Part shown: piece by piece, positions 15,097 through 24,218 of the stretch | How the letters are laid out: every line of letters starts with the position of its first letter | How positions within the stretch are numbered: position 1 is the first letter of the stretch | NCBI RefSeq assembly: GCF_004912275.1 | Contig: NZ_STGY01000067.1 | Location: forward strand, 307,401 to 371,400 | Length of the DNA: 64,000 nucleotides | Reading direction: 5' to 3' | Source of the DNA: Glycomyces buryatensis | GTDB lineage: Bacteria; Actinomycetota; Actinomycetes; Mycobacteriales; Micromonosporaceae | Position numbers and translations under genes: made by a program | The notes under the pieces: model-generated | Seen by the model: the letters and a program-made list of their open reading frames with translations, nothing else | Database searches by the model: none | What the model was told of the DNA's origin: nothing

Positions 15097-16596
15097 TCAA
15101 ACGGAGTCTCGAGCGCGGGCCGATTGCGCTTCGGTGCTGTAGCGGCCCGGCATGTGCAGCCTGAGGACCGATTCGTCGGCCCAGTCGGGGACGCTGCCGG
15201 GACGGGAGAACCCGGCCATCGTCAGGAACGCCAGCGGGACCGTCCAGAGCGCCGGCTGGGCGAGCAGCACCGAGGCGATGCCCGGTTCGATATCCGCGAT
15301 CGCCGAGGACAGGGCGGCCCCGGTGGAGGCTCCCGCACCCACCAGCAGGCCCACGGTCGCCCCGGTCGCGGTCAGCCCGCGCCACCAGATGCCGAGGGTC
15401 AGCAGCGGGCAGAACGTCGAGGCGGCCACCGCGAAGGCCCAGCCGACCAGCACATTGATGTCGACATTGGCTGACGGGAGCGCCAGCGCCACGGCCAGGC
15501 CGGTGCCCACCACGATGCCCAACCGCAGGCGCGGCAGGGAGCCGCCGAACAGGTCGTGGGACAGGCCCCCGGCGAGCGCCAGCAGCAGGCCGGAGGAGGT
15601 GGACATGAAGGCCGCGAACGCGCCCGCGGCCACCAGAGCCATGAGGACCGCACCAACGGCGCCGGGCACGATCTGCCCCGGGACCAGCACGGTCACCACG
15701 TCGGTCTCCTCGTGCCTGGGCGCGACGACCCGGCCGAGGAGCCCGTAGACGACCGGGAACAGGTAGAACAGGCCGAGCAGCACGATCACGCTGACGGCCA
15801 CCCGCCGCGCCGCGCGGGCCCCGGCGACGGTGTGGAAGCGCATGACGACGTGCGGCAGCCCCATGGCGCCCAGGGTGGTCGCCACCAGCACGGAGATCGT
15901 GGCCAGGACCGGGTGTCCGGAGCCGTCGAGGTCGAGCAGCGGGCGCGCCCAGTCCGCGGTGCTGCCGATGGGGTTCACGGCCGCCTCGCGCCGCTCGGGC
16001 CCGGCCAGGAAGATCAGGAACAGCGCCGGCCCCGCGATGAACGCGAGCTTGAGCAGGTAATGGAAGGCCTGCACGTACGTCGCCGAGCGCATGCCGCCGA
16101 CCGCGATCGAGGAGGCCACGACCAGGCCCGAGCCGACCACGCCGACCCAGTAGGGAATGCCGCTGACCAGTTCGAGGACCACCCCGGCGGCCTTGAACTG
16201 CGGAATCAGGTACAGCAGCATGATCACGACGACGACCAGGCCGCACATGCGGCGGATGCGGGGCGAGCCGAGTCGGTACTCGGCGAAGTCGGGGACCGTG
16301 TAGGCCCCCGAGCGGCGCATCGGACCGGCCACGAGCGCGGCGACGAGGACGTACCCGGCGGTGAACCCGACGGCGTACCACATGGCGCCCACACCGTTCT
16401 TGACCAGCAATCCGGCCAGTCCCAGCACCGAGGCGGCCGAGACGTACTCGCCCGCGATCGCCATCGCGTTCCAGCCCGGGACGATGCGCCTGGAGGCCAC
16501 CAGGAAGTCGGGGGTGGAGCGGGCCGCGCGCACGCCCCACAGGCCGATGATGACGCTCACGGCCAGCACCAGCGAGATCGAGACCAGGCCGAGCAT
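15097..16596 (-). CDS. Sodium:solute symporter (SSS family)
   Basis: A 499-residue membrane protein with about 13 helices and SSS motifs: NAMAIAGEYVSAASVLGLAG early (helix 2), FMSTSSGLLLALAGGLSHDLF in the core helix 8/9 region, and the helix-8-adjacent GLPHVVMRFHTV typical of the acetate/monocarboxylate (ActP-like) branch. I chose ATG 16596 with GGGTGG upstream; a TTG at 16629 would overlap the preceding gene. The small membrane protein at 16613-16951 is directly upstream, mirroring the ActP plus DUF485 pairing at 18857-20892. Substrate probably a monocarboxylate. Confidence 0.85.
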   Translation of the reverse strand: MLGLVSISLVLAVSVIIGLWGVRAARSTPDFLVASRRIVPGWNAMAIAGEYVSAASVLGLAGLLVKNGVGAMWYAVGFTAGYVLVAALVAGPMRRSGAYTVPDFAEYRLGSPRIRRMCGLVVVVIMLLYLIPQFKAAGVVLELVSGIPYWVGVVGSGLVVASSIAVGGMRSATYVQAFHYLLKLAFIAGPALFLIFLAGPERREAAVNPIGSTADWARPLLDLDGSGHPVLATISVLVATTLGAMGLPHVVMRFHTVAGARAARRVAVSVIVLLGLFYLFPVVYGLLGRVVAPRHEETDVVTVLVPGQIVPGAVGAVLMALVAAGAFAAFMSTSSGLLLALAGGLSHDLFGGSLPRLRLGIVVGTGLAVALALPSANVDINVLVGWAFAVAASTFCPLLTLGIWWRGLTATGATVGLLVGAGASTGAALSSAIADIEPGIASVLLAQPALWTVPLAFLTMAGFSRPGSVPDWADESVLRLHMPGRYSTEAQSARARDSV

Positions 16597-16612
16597 TAGC
16601 AACCACCCTGCA

Positions 16613-16951
16613 TCAGGAATCGGCCTCAATGCGTTCGGCCCTGCGCACGTGGACGAAGGCCAGCGCGAGCAGGAACGGGTAGGGGGCGAAGAACAGCACG
16701 GCCCAGCCCCAGCGGCCGGGGGCCAGATTCGCGCCGATCATCAACACGGTCAGGGTGATGCCGAGAGCGACGACGGTGCGGACGGCTTGGCGGCGCTGGC
16801 GGCGCATGGCCCGTTCGGCGGCGGCCAGGTCGATCGCGGTGGAGGGAACGGTTCCGCGCCCGGAGAGCCGTCCGAGGCTGCGGCGCGCGTCGGTCCTGCG
16901 GAGCAGGGCGAGCCGGGTTTGGGGACTGGTGACGCGGATCCGCTGTGGCAT
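16613..16951 (-). CDS. Small two-helix membrane protein, symporter partner
   Basis: A 112-residue protein with an arginine-rich cytoplasmic N-terminus and two hydrophobic helices (about 58-75 and 82-100: VVALGITLTVLMIGANL, WAVLFFAPYPFLLALAF). In length and position it corresponds to the DUF485-type partner of acetate symporters, though the sequence is divergent. It ends 16 bases before the symporter start. Confidence 0.65.
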   Translation of the reverse strand: MPQRIRVTSPQTRLALLRRTDARRSLGRLSGRGTVPSTAIDLAAAERAMRRQRRQAVRTVVALGITLTVLMIGANLAPGRWGWAVLFFAPYPFLLALAFVHVRRAERIEADS

Positions 16952-16969
16952 ATGAGATTCAGCTCCGGG

Positions 16970-17719
16970 TCAGGCTCGATCGTTGGTTCGGGCGGCCTCC
17001 AGGAGGCGTTCGCGCAGGAGACGGGAGTGGCGGCGGCTGACGGGGACCTCGCCGGCGCCGGTGACGGCGACCAGTCCGGCGGTGGAGGTGACCCGCAGTT
17101 CGGTGACGGCGGCGAGGTTGATGAGGAAGGAGCGGTGGGCGCGCACGAATCCGGCCGCGTCCCAGGCCTGCTCGAGATAGGTGAGGGACTGCCGCAGCAG
17201 GTGGGAGTCCTGGCCGGAGTGAAGGCGCACGTAGTCGCCGTGGGCCTCGGCGTAGGCGATGTCGTCGCGGCGGATGAAGACGGTGCGTCCGGCGAGTTCG
17301 ACCTGGATGACGGCGAGGTCGTCGGGCTTCTCCCCCGTCGGGGCGGGGCCGGAGCGGTGGTGGTCGATGCGCGCGACGGCCTCGGCGAGGCGTTCGGGGC
17401 GGAACGGCTTCAGCAGATAGTCGACGGCGCCGAGCCCGAAAGCTTCGATGGCGTGGTTTTCGTAGGCGGTGACGAACACGATCGCGGGCGGGTCGGAGAG
17501 CCGTTTGAGGATGCGGGCGACGTCGATGCCGTTGAGTCCGGGCATGGCGATGTCGAGGAAGGCCGCGTCGAAGGACCCGGAGCCGAGCAGTCGCACCGCC
17601 TCGTCGCCGCCGGCGGCTACCACGACGTCTCCTACGGCAGGAAGCTGCGCGAGCTGACCGGCGAGTTCGGTGCGGGTGCTGGGCTCGTCCTCGACTACCA
17701 GGACGCGTATCCGCTTCAT
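16970..17719 (-). CDS. LytTR-family response regulator
   Basis: A 249-residue protein. The receiver domain (1-120) has VVEDE, phosphoacceptor Asp in FLDIAMPGLNG (about 56), T in VTAY and K in LLKPF. The C-terminal LytTR DNA-binding domain (about 140-245) has YAEAHGDYVRLHSG and FVRAHRSFLINLAAV. The ATG overlaps the stop of the kinase gene by ATGA. The pair sits between two symporter modules on the same strand and probably controls one or both in response to carboxylates. Confidence 0.9.
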   Translation of the reverse strand: MKRIRVLVVEDEPSTRTELAGQLAQLPAVGDVVVAAGGDEAVRLLGSGSFDAAFLDIAMPGLNGIDVARILKRLSDPPAIVFVTAYENHAIEAFGLGAVDYLLKPFRPERLAEAVARIDHHRSGPAPTGEKPDDLAVIQVELAGRTVFIRRDDIAYAEAHGDYVRLHSGQDSHLLRQSLTYLEQAWDAAGFVRAHRSFLINLAAVTELRVTSTAGLVAVTGAGEVPVSRRHSRLLRERLLEAARTNDRA

Positions 17720-18780
17720 TGGGCAATGACTCCTCGGGCATATCGGGGGATGCGGACGGTGGCCTTGGTTCCGGCTCCCGGGGCGGTGTCGAGCCACAGA
17801 CCGTACTCCGGCCCGTAGACGGCCCGCAAGCGGCGATCGACGTTGGCCAGGCCGATGCCGCCGCCGCCGCGGTGCCGGCCGGTGAGCACGGCCTCGGCGT
17901 GGTCGGGTTCCATGCCCGCGCCGTCGTCCTCGACCTCGATGATGCACAGCGGCCCCTCGGAGAAGCCGCGCACCGCGATGTGGCCGGTGCCTATCTTCGC
18001 TTCGAAGCCGTGGCGGACGGCGTTCTCCACGATCGGCTGCACCACCAGGAACGGAATCGGCACCGGCAGGACTTCGGGCGCGATCTGGACGGTGAGGTCG
18101 AGCCGGTCGTCGAAGCGGGCCCGCTGGAGTTCGAGGTAGGTCTGCACGGCCTGGAGCTCGTCGGCCACGGTCGCGTAATCGCCGGTTGCGGCGAAGGAGT
18201 ACCGCAGGTAGTCGGAGAAGTCCGTGAGCAGCTCGCGGGCGCGTTCGGGGTCGGTGCGGGTGTGGGCGCTGATCGCGGCGAGTGCGTTGTGCATGAAGTG
18301 GGGCGAGATCTCGGCGCGCAGGGTGCGCAGGTCGGCGGCGGCGATGCGCTCGCGGGAGCGGTTGAGCTCGGCGTGGTCGATGGCGGAGGCCACCAGGTGG
18401 ACGGCCTCGGTGAGCTCGGCGTCGGTGACGTCCCCGGAGACGATGAGGCACCCGGCGACGTCGCCGGACACCACCAGCGGCGCCGCGCGCAGTGGCGGGG
18501 CGGTGACCGGTTCGAGGACGTCGAGGGTCTCGGTGAGGATCTGGGCGGCGGTGGTGGCGTCGATTCGGCCCGAGGCGGCCAGGACCTGGTCGCAGTCGGC
18601 GAGGGCGACGCCGTCGGCGCCGAGGAGGCGAATCAGGCGGCGGACCGCGTTGGCCGCGCCCTTCGCGGTGAGCCCGTCGGACAGGGACTCCCCGACCAGG
18701 CGTGAAATCCGCAGAGCAGCGAGCGTCGCCGCGTTGGCAGTGCGGCGACGCAGTTGCTGATGAGGGGATCTTGCAATCAC
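17716..18780 (-). CDS. LytS-type sensor histidine kinase, soluble
   Basis: A 354-residue kinase. Residues about 25-135 look like a GAF-type sensory domain; the His_kinase motif LRAEISPHFMHNALAAIS holds the phosphorylated His, and the ATPase has PIVENAVRHG and GGIGLANVDRRL. No membrane helices are visible, so it senses a cytosolic cue, unlike classical LytS. It is coupled to the LytTR regulator through a 4-base overlap. Confidence 0.88.
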   Translation of the reverse strand: MIARSPHQQLRRRTANAATLAALRISRLVGESLSDGLTAKGAANAVRRLIRLLGADGVALADCDQVLAASGRIDATTAAQILTETLDVLEPVTAPPLRAAPLVVSGDVAGCLIVSGDVTDAELTEAVHLVASAIDHAELNRSRERIAAADLRTLRAEISPHFMHNALAAISAHTRTDPERARELLTDFSDYLRYSFAATGDYATVADELQAVQTYLELQRARFDDRLDLTVQIAPEVLPVPIPFLVVQPIVENAVRHGFEAKIGTGHIAVRGFSEGPLCIIEVEDDGAGMEPDHAEAVLTGRHRGGGGIGLANVDRRLRAVYGPEYGLWLDTAPGAGTKATVRIPRYARGVIAQ

Positions 18781-18815
18781 TCGCCAACTGTAACCTGGCG
18801 CACAGCTAACGAAAA

Positions 18816-18846
18816 GCGGGGAGGGCCGAGGGTTGGCCCTCCCCGC
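18816..18846 (-). terminator. Intrinsic terminator of the ActP-like gene
   Basis: GCGGGGAGGGCC pairs perfectly with GGCCCTCCCCGC over a 7-base loop, followed on the minus strand by TTTTCG. It lies just downstream of the symporter stop at 18857. Confidence 0.85.
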
Positions 18847-18856
18847 CTGAGGTGAC

Positions 18857-20536
18857 TCAGTGCTCCACAGCGCGTTCTGAACCGGCTCCGGTCAACGCCC
18901 TCACCTGGAGGGTCGCGAACCGTTGGGGCTGCGATTCGGAACTCATCAGCGTACCGACCACGGCGCAGATGAGTCCCAGCGGAATGGATACCAAGCCAGG
19001 GTTCGACATCGGGAACCAGGCGATGTCGACCCCTTCGCCGAGCAGCGAATTAGGAGTGCTCGAGACGACCGGTGAGAAGATCACCAGGCCGATGGCGGCG
19101 ATGAGGCCGCCATAGATCCCCGCGACCGCGCCCGCGGTGTTGAACCGCTTCCAGAACAGGCTGAGCAGCAGCGTGGGGAGGTTGGCGGAGGCGGCGACCG
19201 CGAAGGCCAGCGCCACCAGGAAGGCGACGTTGAGGCTCTGCGCGAACAGGGCCAGCACGATCGCGATGGCGCCGACGCCGATCGCGGCGACCTTGGCGAA
19301 GATGACCTCTTCGCGGTCGGTCGCGGTTCCGCGCCGGATCACGCTGTTGTACAGGTCGTGAGCCAGCGAGGAGGACGAGGCGATGACCAGCCCCGCCACC
19401 GTCGACAGGATCGCCGCGAAGGCGGCCGAGGCGATGATCGCCAGCATGATCGACCCGGTGGCCGACCCGCCTAGACCTTCGCCCGCAACTTCCGCCAACT
19501 GTGGCGCGGCGGTATTGCCGGCAGGGTTCTGCGCCGTGATCGCCTCCGCGCCGACCATTGCGGCGGCACCGAAGCCGAGCACCAGGGTGAGCAGGTAGAA
19601 CGTGCCGATCAGGCCGATGCCCCAGTTGACGGACTTGCGGGCCGCCTTGGAGTCGGGGACGGTGTAGAAGCGGATCAGGATGTGCGGCAGGCCGGCGGTG
19701 CCGAGCACCAGGGCGAGACCGAGGCTGAGCAGGTCGAGCTTGCTCCACATGGTCGCGATGGCGTCGCCGGGGACCTCCGTGCCGTATCTGAGCCCCGGTT
19801 CGAGGAACGCGGAGCCGGCCCCGGAGGCGTCGGCTGCGCTGCCGAGCAGGTTGGAGAGGTTGAAGTTGTACTCCACCAGCACCATGATCGCGAGCAGTGC
19901 GGCGCCGCCGAGCAGGACGCAGGCCTGGACGATCTGGACCCAGGTCGTGCCCTTCATGCCGCCGAGGGCGACGTACACGATCATGAGCAGGCCGACCAGG
20001 ACGATGCCCACGTTGGCGGCGACGTCGGCGTTCATGCCCAGGAAGGTCTGGCCCTCCTTGATGCCCAGCAGCAGCGCGATGAGCGCGCCGGCGCCGACCA
20101 TCTGCGCGAGCAGGTAGAAGATCGAGACGCTCATGGTGGAGATGGCCGCGGCGGTGCGGACGGGCCGCTGCCGCATGCGGAACGACAGCACGTCGGCCAT
20201 CGTGAACCGGCCGGAGTTGCGCAGCAGCTCGGCCACGAGGAGCAGCGCGACCAGCCAGGCCACGAGGAAGCCGATCGAGTACAGGAACCCGTCGTACCCG
20301 AACAGGGCGATCGTCCCGGCGATGCCGAGGAACGAGGCCGCGGACATGTAGTCCGAGGCGATTGCGAAACCGTTCTGCCAGGGCTTGAAGCCGCGACCGC
20401 CGGAGTGGAAGTCGGTGGCGTCGCGGGTGTGGCGCCGGGCCCACACGGTGATGACGAGGGTGGCCGCGACCATGAGCAGGAAGAGCGTGAAGGTCAGGGT
20501 CCGGCCGGAGCCGGTGGCCTGTGCGAGGAGGTTCAT
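18857..20536 (-). CDS. actP: Cation/acetate symporter (ActP-like)
   Basis: A 559-residue SSS transporter with 13 or 14 helices. FAIASDYMSAASFLGIAG, LGGMKGTTWVQIVQA, GLPHILIRFYTVPDSKAARKS and AAILSTVAGLVIASSSSLAHDLY are hallmark ActP segments. The start ATG overlaps the stop of the DUF485 gene (ATGA), the standard yjcH-actP arrangement. It should import acetate or similar short acids with sodium or protons. The terminator at 18816 follows it. Confidence 0.9.
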   Translation of the reverse strand: MNLLAQATGSGRTLTFTLFLLMVAATLVITVWARRHTRDATDFHSGGRGFKPWQNGFAIASDYMSAASFLGIAGTIALFGYDGFLYSIGFLVAWLVALLLVAELLRNSGRFTMADVLSFRMRQRPVRTAAAISTMSVSIFYLLAQMVGAGALIALLLGIKEGQTFLGMNADVAANVGIVLVGLLMIVYVALGGMKGTTWVQIVQACVLLGGAALLAIMVLVEYNFNLSNLLGSAADASGAGSAFLEPGLRYGTEVPGDAIATMWSKLDLLSLGLALVLGTAGLPHILIRFYTVPDSKAARKSVNWGIGLIGTFYLLTLVLGFGAAAMVGAEAITAQNPAGNTAAPQLAEVAGEGLGGSATGSIMLAIIASAAFAAILSTVAGLVIASSSSLAHDLYNSVIRRGTATDREEVIFAKVAAIGVGAIAIVLALFAQSLNVAFLVALAFAVAASANLPTLLLSLFWKRFNTAGAVAGIYGGLIAAIGLVIFSPVVSSTPNSLLGEGVDIAWFPMSNPGLVSIPLGLICAVVGTLMSSESQPQRFATLQVRALTGAGSERAVEH

Positions 20537-20892
20537 TGTGCGTTCTCCCCGTAGTGGATCTCGTCGTGCAGTTCTTGGGCGTAGGGATCGACCTCGCGGG
20601 CGGCGTAGCGGGAGTAGGCCCACGCGATGCCGAAGGTCGAGATGAACTGAAGCAGGCCGAACACCAGAGCGATATTGATGTTGCCGAACAGAACCGTGCC
20701 CATGAAGTCGCGGGCGTAACCGGACAGGACCACGTAGAGGAGGAACCAGGCGAGGAACGCGATCGTGGCCGGGACGATGAACCGGAACAGCCGGCGCTTG
20801 AGATCGACGAAGCGGGGGTCGTCGTGCAATGCGGCGATCTCGTGCTCGGCTACGTCGGGCGGTGGGCCGTCGCGAGTAGGGGTTGTAGCCAT
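20533..20892 (-). CDS. DUF485 membrane protein, ActP partner
   Basis: A 119-residue protein with two helices (about 43-63 and 75-95) and the DUF485 patterns DPRFVDLKRRLFRFIVP and LVFGLLQFISTFGIAWAYSRYA. The ATG at 20892 has AAGGAGG eight bases upstream. It is the first gene of the actP operon. The 292-base divergent gap to the VOC gene must hold its promoter: a TTGACA is present at about 20954-20959 on the minus strand, but I see no clear -10. Confidence 0.88.
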   Translation of the reverse strand: MATTPTRDGPPPDVAEHEIAALHDDPRFVDLKRRLFRFIVPATIAFLAWFLLYVVLSGYARDFMGTVLFGNINIALVFGLLQFISTFGIAWAYSRYAAREVDPYAQELHDEIHYGENAQ

Positions 20893-21184
20893 CAGGCCTT
20901 CCTCCTTGAAGGGCTTGCAGTGCGCATCGTGTCGACAAAATTTCTGGCGCTTGTCAACACGGTGACGTGTATTACCTAGGAACCTATGACCTAGAGGTGG
21001 CGCTGAGAAGTACCGAAGTCCGGCGTGTCGGCGGGCGTTCGCTTCCTGCGACGGAGGTGCGACGAGCGGTCGATGAACGGTCGGCGGGCGGCTCAGGAAC
21101 ATCTCTCGGGGCCGAACGATGAATCCCGGGGGGCCGCCTCGTCTGAACTGATGAAAGCGAATGACTCAGAGAGGGTGACCTGAA

Positions 21185-21604
21185 ATGGCCGAGAAAATGA
21201 TCTTCCTGAACCTACCGGTGGCGGACCTGCAGCGCTCGAAGGAGTTCTACGAGGGCCTCGGCTGGAGCATCAACCCCGACTTCTCCGACGAGAACGCCGC
21301 CTGCGTCGTCGTCGACGACAACATCTGCCTGATGCTGCTCACCCGCGCCTACTACACGACCTTCACCAAGCGCCCGGTCGCCGACACCACGGCCGCCTCG
21401 GGCGCCATGTACGCCCTCGCCCTGCCTGACCGGGGCTCCGTCGACGACCTCGTCACCGCCGCCCTCAAGGCGGGTGGCGTCGAGGAGGACCGTCCCGACA
21501 TCCAGTCGCAGCAAGAGGAGGTCGGCATGTACGGCCGAAACTTCATCGACCCCGACGGCCACCAATGGGAACCGTTCCACATGCCGAATCCCCAGGCCGA
21601 ATAG
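21185..21604 (+). CDS. VOC (glyoxalase/bleomycin-resistance fold) protein
   Basis: A 139-residue protein with two beta-alpha-beta-beta-beta repeats: IFLNLPVADLQRSKEFYEGLGW opens the first, and FIDPDGHQWEPFHM closes the second with the usual metal-ligand Glu. It resembles the lactoylglutathione lyase-like group of unknown substrate. A strong terminator follows at 21637-21662, so it is probably monocistronic. Confidence 0.85.
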   Translation: MAEKMIFLNLPVADLQRSKEFYEGLGWSINPDFSDENAACVVVDDNICLMLLTRAYYTTFTKRPVADTTAASGAMYALALPDRGSVDDLVTAALKAGGVEEDRPDIQSQQEEVGMYGRNFIDPDGHQWEPFHMPNPQAE

Positions 21605-21636
21605 CCAAGGACAAGAAGGAAAATCAGGACCCGCAG

Positions 21637-21662
21637 AGGCCGCCCCGGTTCCGGGGCGGCCT
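21637..21662 (+). terminator. Terminator of the VOC gene
   Basis: GGCCGCCCCGG and CCGGGGCGGCC form a perfect 11-bp stem with a two-base TT spacer, extendable by an A-T pair. The U-run is weak (TTCGG), as is common in high-GC actinobacteria. Confidence 0.75.
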
Positions 21663-21742
21663 TCGGGCGTCGCGGCTCGTCCGCTTCAGCAGTGCCCGGC
21701 TAATGGATTGCGTTGCGGCGGAATGGTTGTGAGACTGGCCCG

Positions 21743-22207
21743 GTGACCGAAGCCTCGTACTTGCAGTCCTTCCGCCAGCGCGCCACCGCCTATGTGCTGC
21801 GGCAGCGACCCAAGCTCGACGTGGAAGTGCTGGTCATGTTGCACGTGGACCATCCGGACGCCGGGGTGCAGGTGCCCGGTGGAGGCGCGCTGGCGCACGA
21901 GACGCCCGGCGAGGCGGCCCTGCGGGAGGCGTTCGAGGAGACCGGAGTGCGGGGGCTGGCCTTCGGCGAGGTCGTCGGCAACATGCTGTTGAATCCGGAC
22001 TGCTCAATGGGCGTCTGGCAGGTGTCGACCTACAGCTGGTTGACGACGACGGACGACCGGGACTCCTGGGAGCACACCGTCGCGAGCGCGGACGGCGACA
22101 ATGGTCTCCGCATGCGCTGCGAGTTCCGCCCCGCGGTCAAGGCCGGCCTCGACTGGAACTTGGACGCCTTCCTGTCGGACGCGGTTGCGCGCTTCGCGAG
22201 GCCCTAG
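21743..22207 (+). CDS. NUDIX hydrolase
   Basis: A 154-residue protein with a complete Nudix box, GGALAHETPGEAALREAFEETGV (given here in pieces: GGALAHE, then REAFEETGV), at about residues 45-67. The family hydrolyses nucleoside diphosphates linked to another group; the substrate is not predictable. I chose GTG at 21743; an ATG 30 bases upstream is also in frame. Confidence 0.85.
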   Translation: MTEASYLQSFRQRATAYVLRQRPKLDVEVLVMLHVDHPDAGVQVPGGGALAHETPGEAALREAFEETGVRGLAFGEVVGNMLLNPDCSMGVWQVSTYSWLTTTDDRDSWEHTVASADGDNGLRMRCEFRPAVKAGLDWNLDAFLSDAVARFARP

Positions 22208-22342
22208 CAGGCGGTGCCTCCGACGGTGCCGCGCAGACCGCCTGACTGGCACTCGGTCGCTGCCGCCGTCTTGGAAGTCGGTCGACGGGTTGGCGGTTCA
22301 AGCGCCGGGAGGCGCTGGCCGGGTATGCGTCCCGGGACTCGA

Positions 22343-23056
22343 TCAGGGCATGGAGCCCAGGTAGACGGTGTTGGAGGCCTTGCCTCCGGTGAGCGGGTTG
22401 TCGAACCAGATGCGGTGGGCCTCGACGTCGACGAAGACCTCTTCGAGTACGGCCATGAAGTCCTCGTCCGGCGGGTCGTCGGACCAGAGGGCGAACACGC
22501 CGCCGTCGCTGATGTGGTCCGACATCTCCTCCAACCCCTCCTGGTTGTAGAAGGAGGCGTGGGCCGAGTTCAGGAGGAAGCGAGGGGAATGGTCGATGTC
22601 GAGGAGGACGACGTCGAATTGGCGGTTCGGGGCCTCGGGGTCGAAGGCGGAGCGGCCGGCGGCCGCCGCGAAGAAGTCGCCCTGGATGAGACGGGTGCGA
22701 GGGTCGGCGGCCAGGCCGTGGGTGTCCGGCAGGAGATCCTGCTCGTGCCAGCTGATGACGGCCTCGGAGTACTCGCAGACGACGAGTTCGCCGGTCTTGT
22801 CCGAGGCGAGCGCCTCGAAGGCGGTGTAGCCGAGGCCGAGGCCGCCGACGAGGACGGAGAGATCCTTCCCGGTCGCGCGCTCCATGCCCAGTCGGGCCAG
22901 CTCGATCTCCGCGACCGGGAACAGGCTCGACATGAGGAACTCGTCGTCGAGTTTGACCTCGTACACGTCTACCTGCGCCACCGGTTCGAACCTGCGGCGC
23001 AGGCTGATCTCACCCATCGGCGTGGACTGCCAGTCCAGTTCCTCGAATCGCGTCAT
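22343..23056 (-). CDS. Spermidine-synthase-like methyltransferase-fold protein
   Basis: A 237-residue protein. The Rossmann motif VLVGGLGLGYTAFEAL, the acidic strand VCEYSEAVISWH, and DVVLLDIDHSPR resemble the spermine/spermidine synthase fold. Several polyamine-binding residues of true SpeE are not evident, so aminopropyl transfer is uncertain. ATG 23056 gives the more typical N-terminus MTRFEELDWQSTPMG; an ATG six codons upstream is possible. Confidence 0.75.
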   Translation of the reverse strand: MTRFEELDWQSTPMGEISLRRRFEPVAQVDVYEVKLDDEFLMSSLFPVAEIELARLGMERATGKDLSVLVGGLGLGYTAFEALASDKTGELVVCEYSEAVISWHEQDLLPDTHGLAADPRTRLIQGDFFAAAAGRSAFDPEAPNRQFDVVLLDIDHSPRFLLNSAHASFYNQEGLEEMSDHISDGGVFALWSDDPPDEDFMAVLEEVFVDVEAHRIWFDNPLTGGKASNTVYLGSMP

Positions 23057-23132
23057 TCGGCAATCCGACCACACCGTTGTCGCAGCCTGCGCCGAGGCAT
23101 GGACATTCCGTCGCGGGTTACTCCCGCCCGAG

Positions 23133-24089
23133 TTACTCCCTGTACATGGCCGGGAGGCCGAACTGCGGGAAGAGCCGCGGAGTGTCGAGGAAGTAGTTCA
23201 GGCCGGTGATCTGGCCGTCCTTCGTCTCCAGGATCGTGATGGACCAGGGGGTCCACAGGCCGGGCTCGTCGCCGGGCTTGTAGTGGCCGAAGGCGGGGAG
23301 GCCGTTGGCCGCCACCGGGAACAGCTTCGAGTCGCGGCAGGCGCTGCCGGTGCCGAGCATGAACTCGACGACCGCGTCCGGACCCTGGACCCACAGCGGG
23401 AACGGGGGCATGGAGAAGGCGATGTCCTTGCTGCACAAGGAGGTCAATGCCTCCATATTGTAGGACTCGAAGGCCTTGACGTAGTCCTCTACGAGCTGTT
23501 TCAGCTGGTCGTCGGCCTCGTCGTAGGGGTCGGTCTCGGCCGGTTTGAGCTTTTCCATCGTGGCCTTGGCCCGCTGGAGGGCGCTATTGACCGAGGCGGG
23601 GCTGAGGTGGAGGGCGTCGGCGGTCTCGGCGGCCGAGAAGCGCAGGACCTCGCGCATGAGCATGACTGCGCGCTGCTTGGCCGGGAGGTGCTGGACGGCG
23701 GCGACGAACGCCAGGCGCAGGGAGTCCTTGGCCTCGGCGGCCTCGGCCGGATCGGCGCCGAACGCCATCGCGTCGGGGATGGGTTCGACCCACACGTAAT
23801 CGGGTTCGGGCGCGGGCAGCGGGGTTCCGGCATCGGAGGCGGGGGCGAGGTCCATCGGCCGGGCGCGGCGCTGCGGGCCCTTGAGCATGTCCAGGCACAC
23901 GTTGGTGGTGATCTTGTACAGCCACGAGCGCAGGCTGGAGCGGCCCTCGAAGGACTCGTACGACTTCCAGGCCCGAGTGAAGGTCTCCTGCACCGCGTCC
24001 TCGGCCTCGAATGAGGACCCGAGCATCCGGTAGGCGTAGGCGCACAGCTCGCGACGGTGCGTCTCGAAGGAGGAGTAGACGTCGTTCAT
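23133..24089 (-). CDS. ECF sigma factor with SnoaL-like C-terminal domain
   Basis: A 318-residue protein. Sigma region 2 (YRMLGSSFEAEDAVQETFTRAWKS) and region 4 (LPAKQRAVMLMREVLRFSAAETADALHLSPASVNSALQRAK) are clear. Residues about 190-315 are an NTF2/SnoaL-like domain (LVEDYVKAFESYNMEALTSLCSKDI), as in SigG/SigJ/ECF41-type factors, where the tail controls activity without a separate anti-sigma factor. No anti-sigma gene is nearby, consistent with that. The start at 24089 (MNDVYSSFETHRREL) is favoured over an ATG three codons earlier. Confidence 0.88.
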   Translation of the reverse strand: MNDVYSSFETHRRELCAYAYRMLGSSFEAEDAVQETFTRAWKSYESFEGRSSLRSWLYKITTNVCLDMLKGPQRRARPMDLAPASDAGTPLPAPEPDYVWVEPIPDAMAFGADPAEAAEAKDSLRLAFVAAVQHLPAKQRAVMLMREVLRFSAAETADALHLSPASVNSALQRAKATMEKLKPAETDPYDEADDQLKQLVEDYVKAFESYNMEALTSLCSKDIAFSMPPFPLWVQGPDAVVEFMLGTGSACRDSKLFPVAANGLPAFGHYKPGDEPGLWTPWSITILETKDGQITGLNYFLDTPRLFPQFGLPAMYRE

Positions 24090-24218
24090 ACCCGCCACTC
24101 TGCCACGCGCCTACGACATTTATCCGCGCTGCCTCCGACACTCGCCCGCGCGGGTGAGAGCGGGATTTTCGCAGCTGACAGCGACACTTCGGATTCCCTT
24201 ATGGCCCAAAGAATCCGA

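Noticed and set aside
17720-18787. 605-codon frame joining the LytTR regulator with upstream sequence
   Set aside because: The upstream part is an arginine-rich out-of-frame reading of the histidine kinase gene. The regulator has a canonical ATG at 17719.
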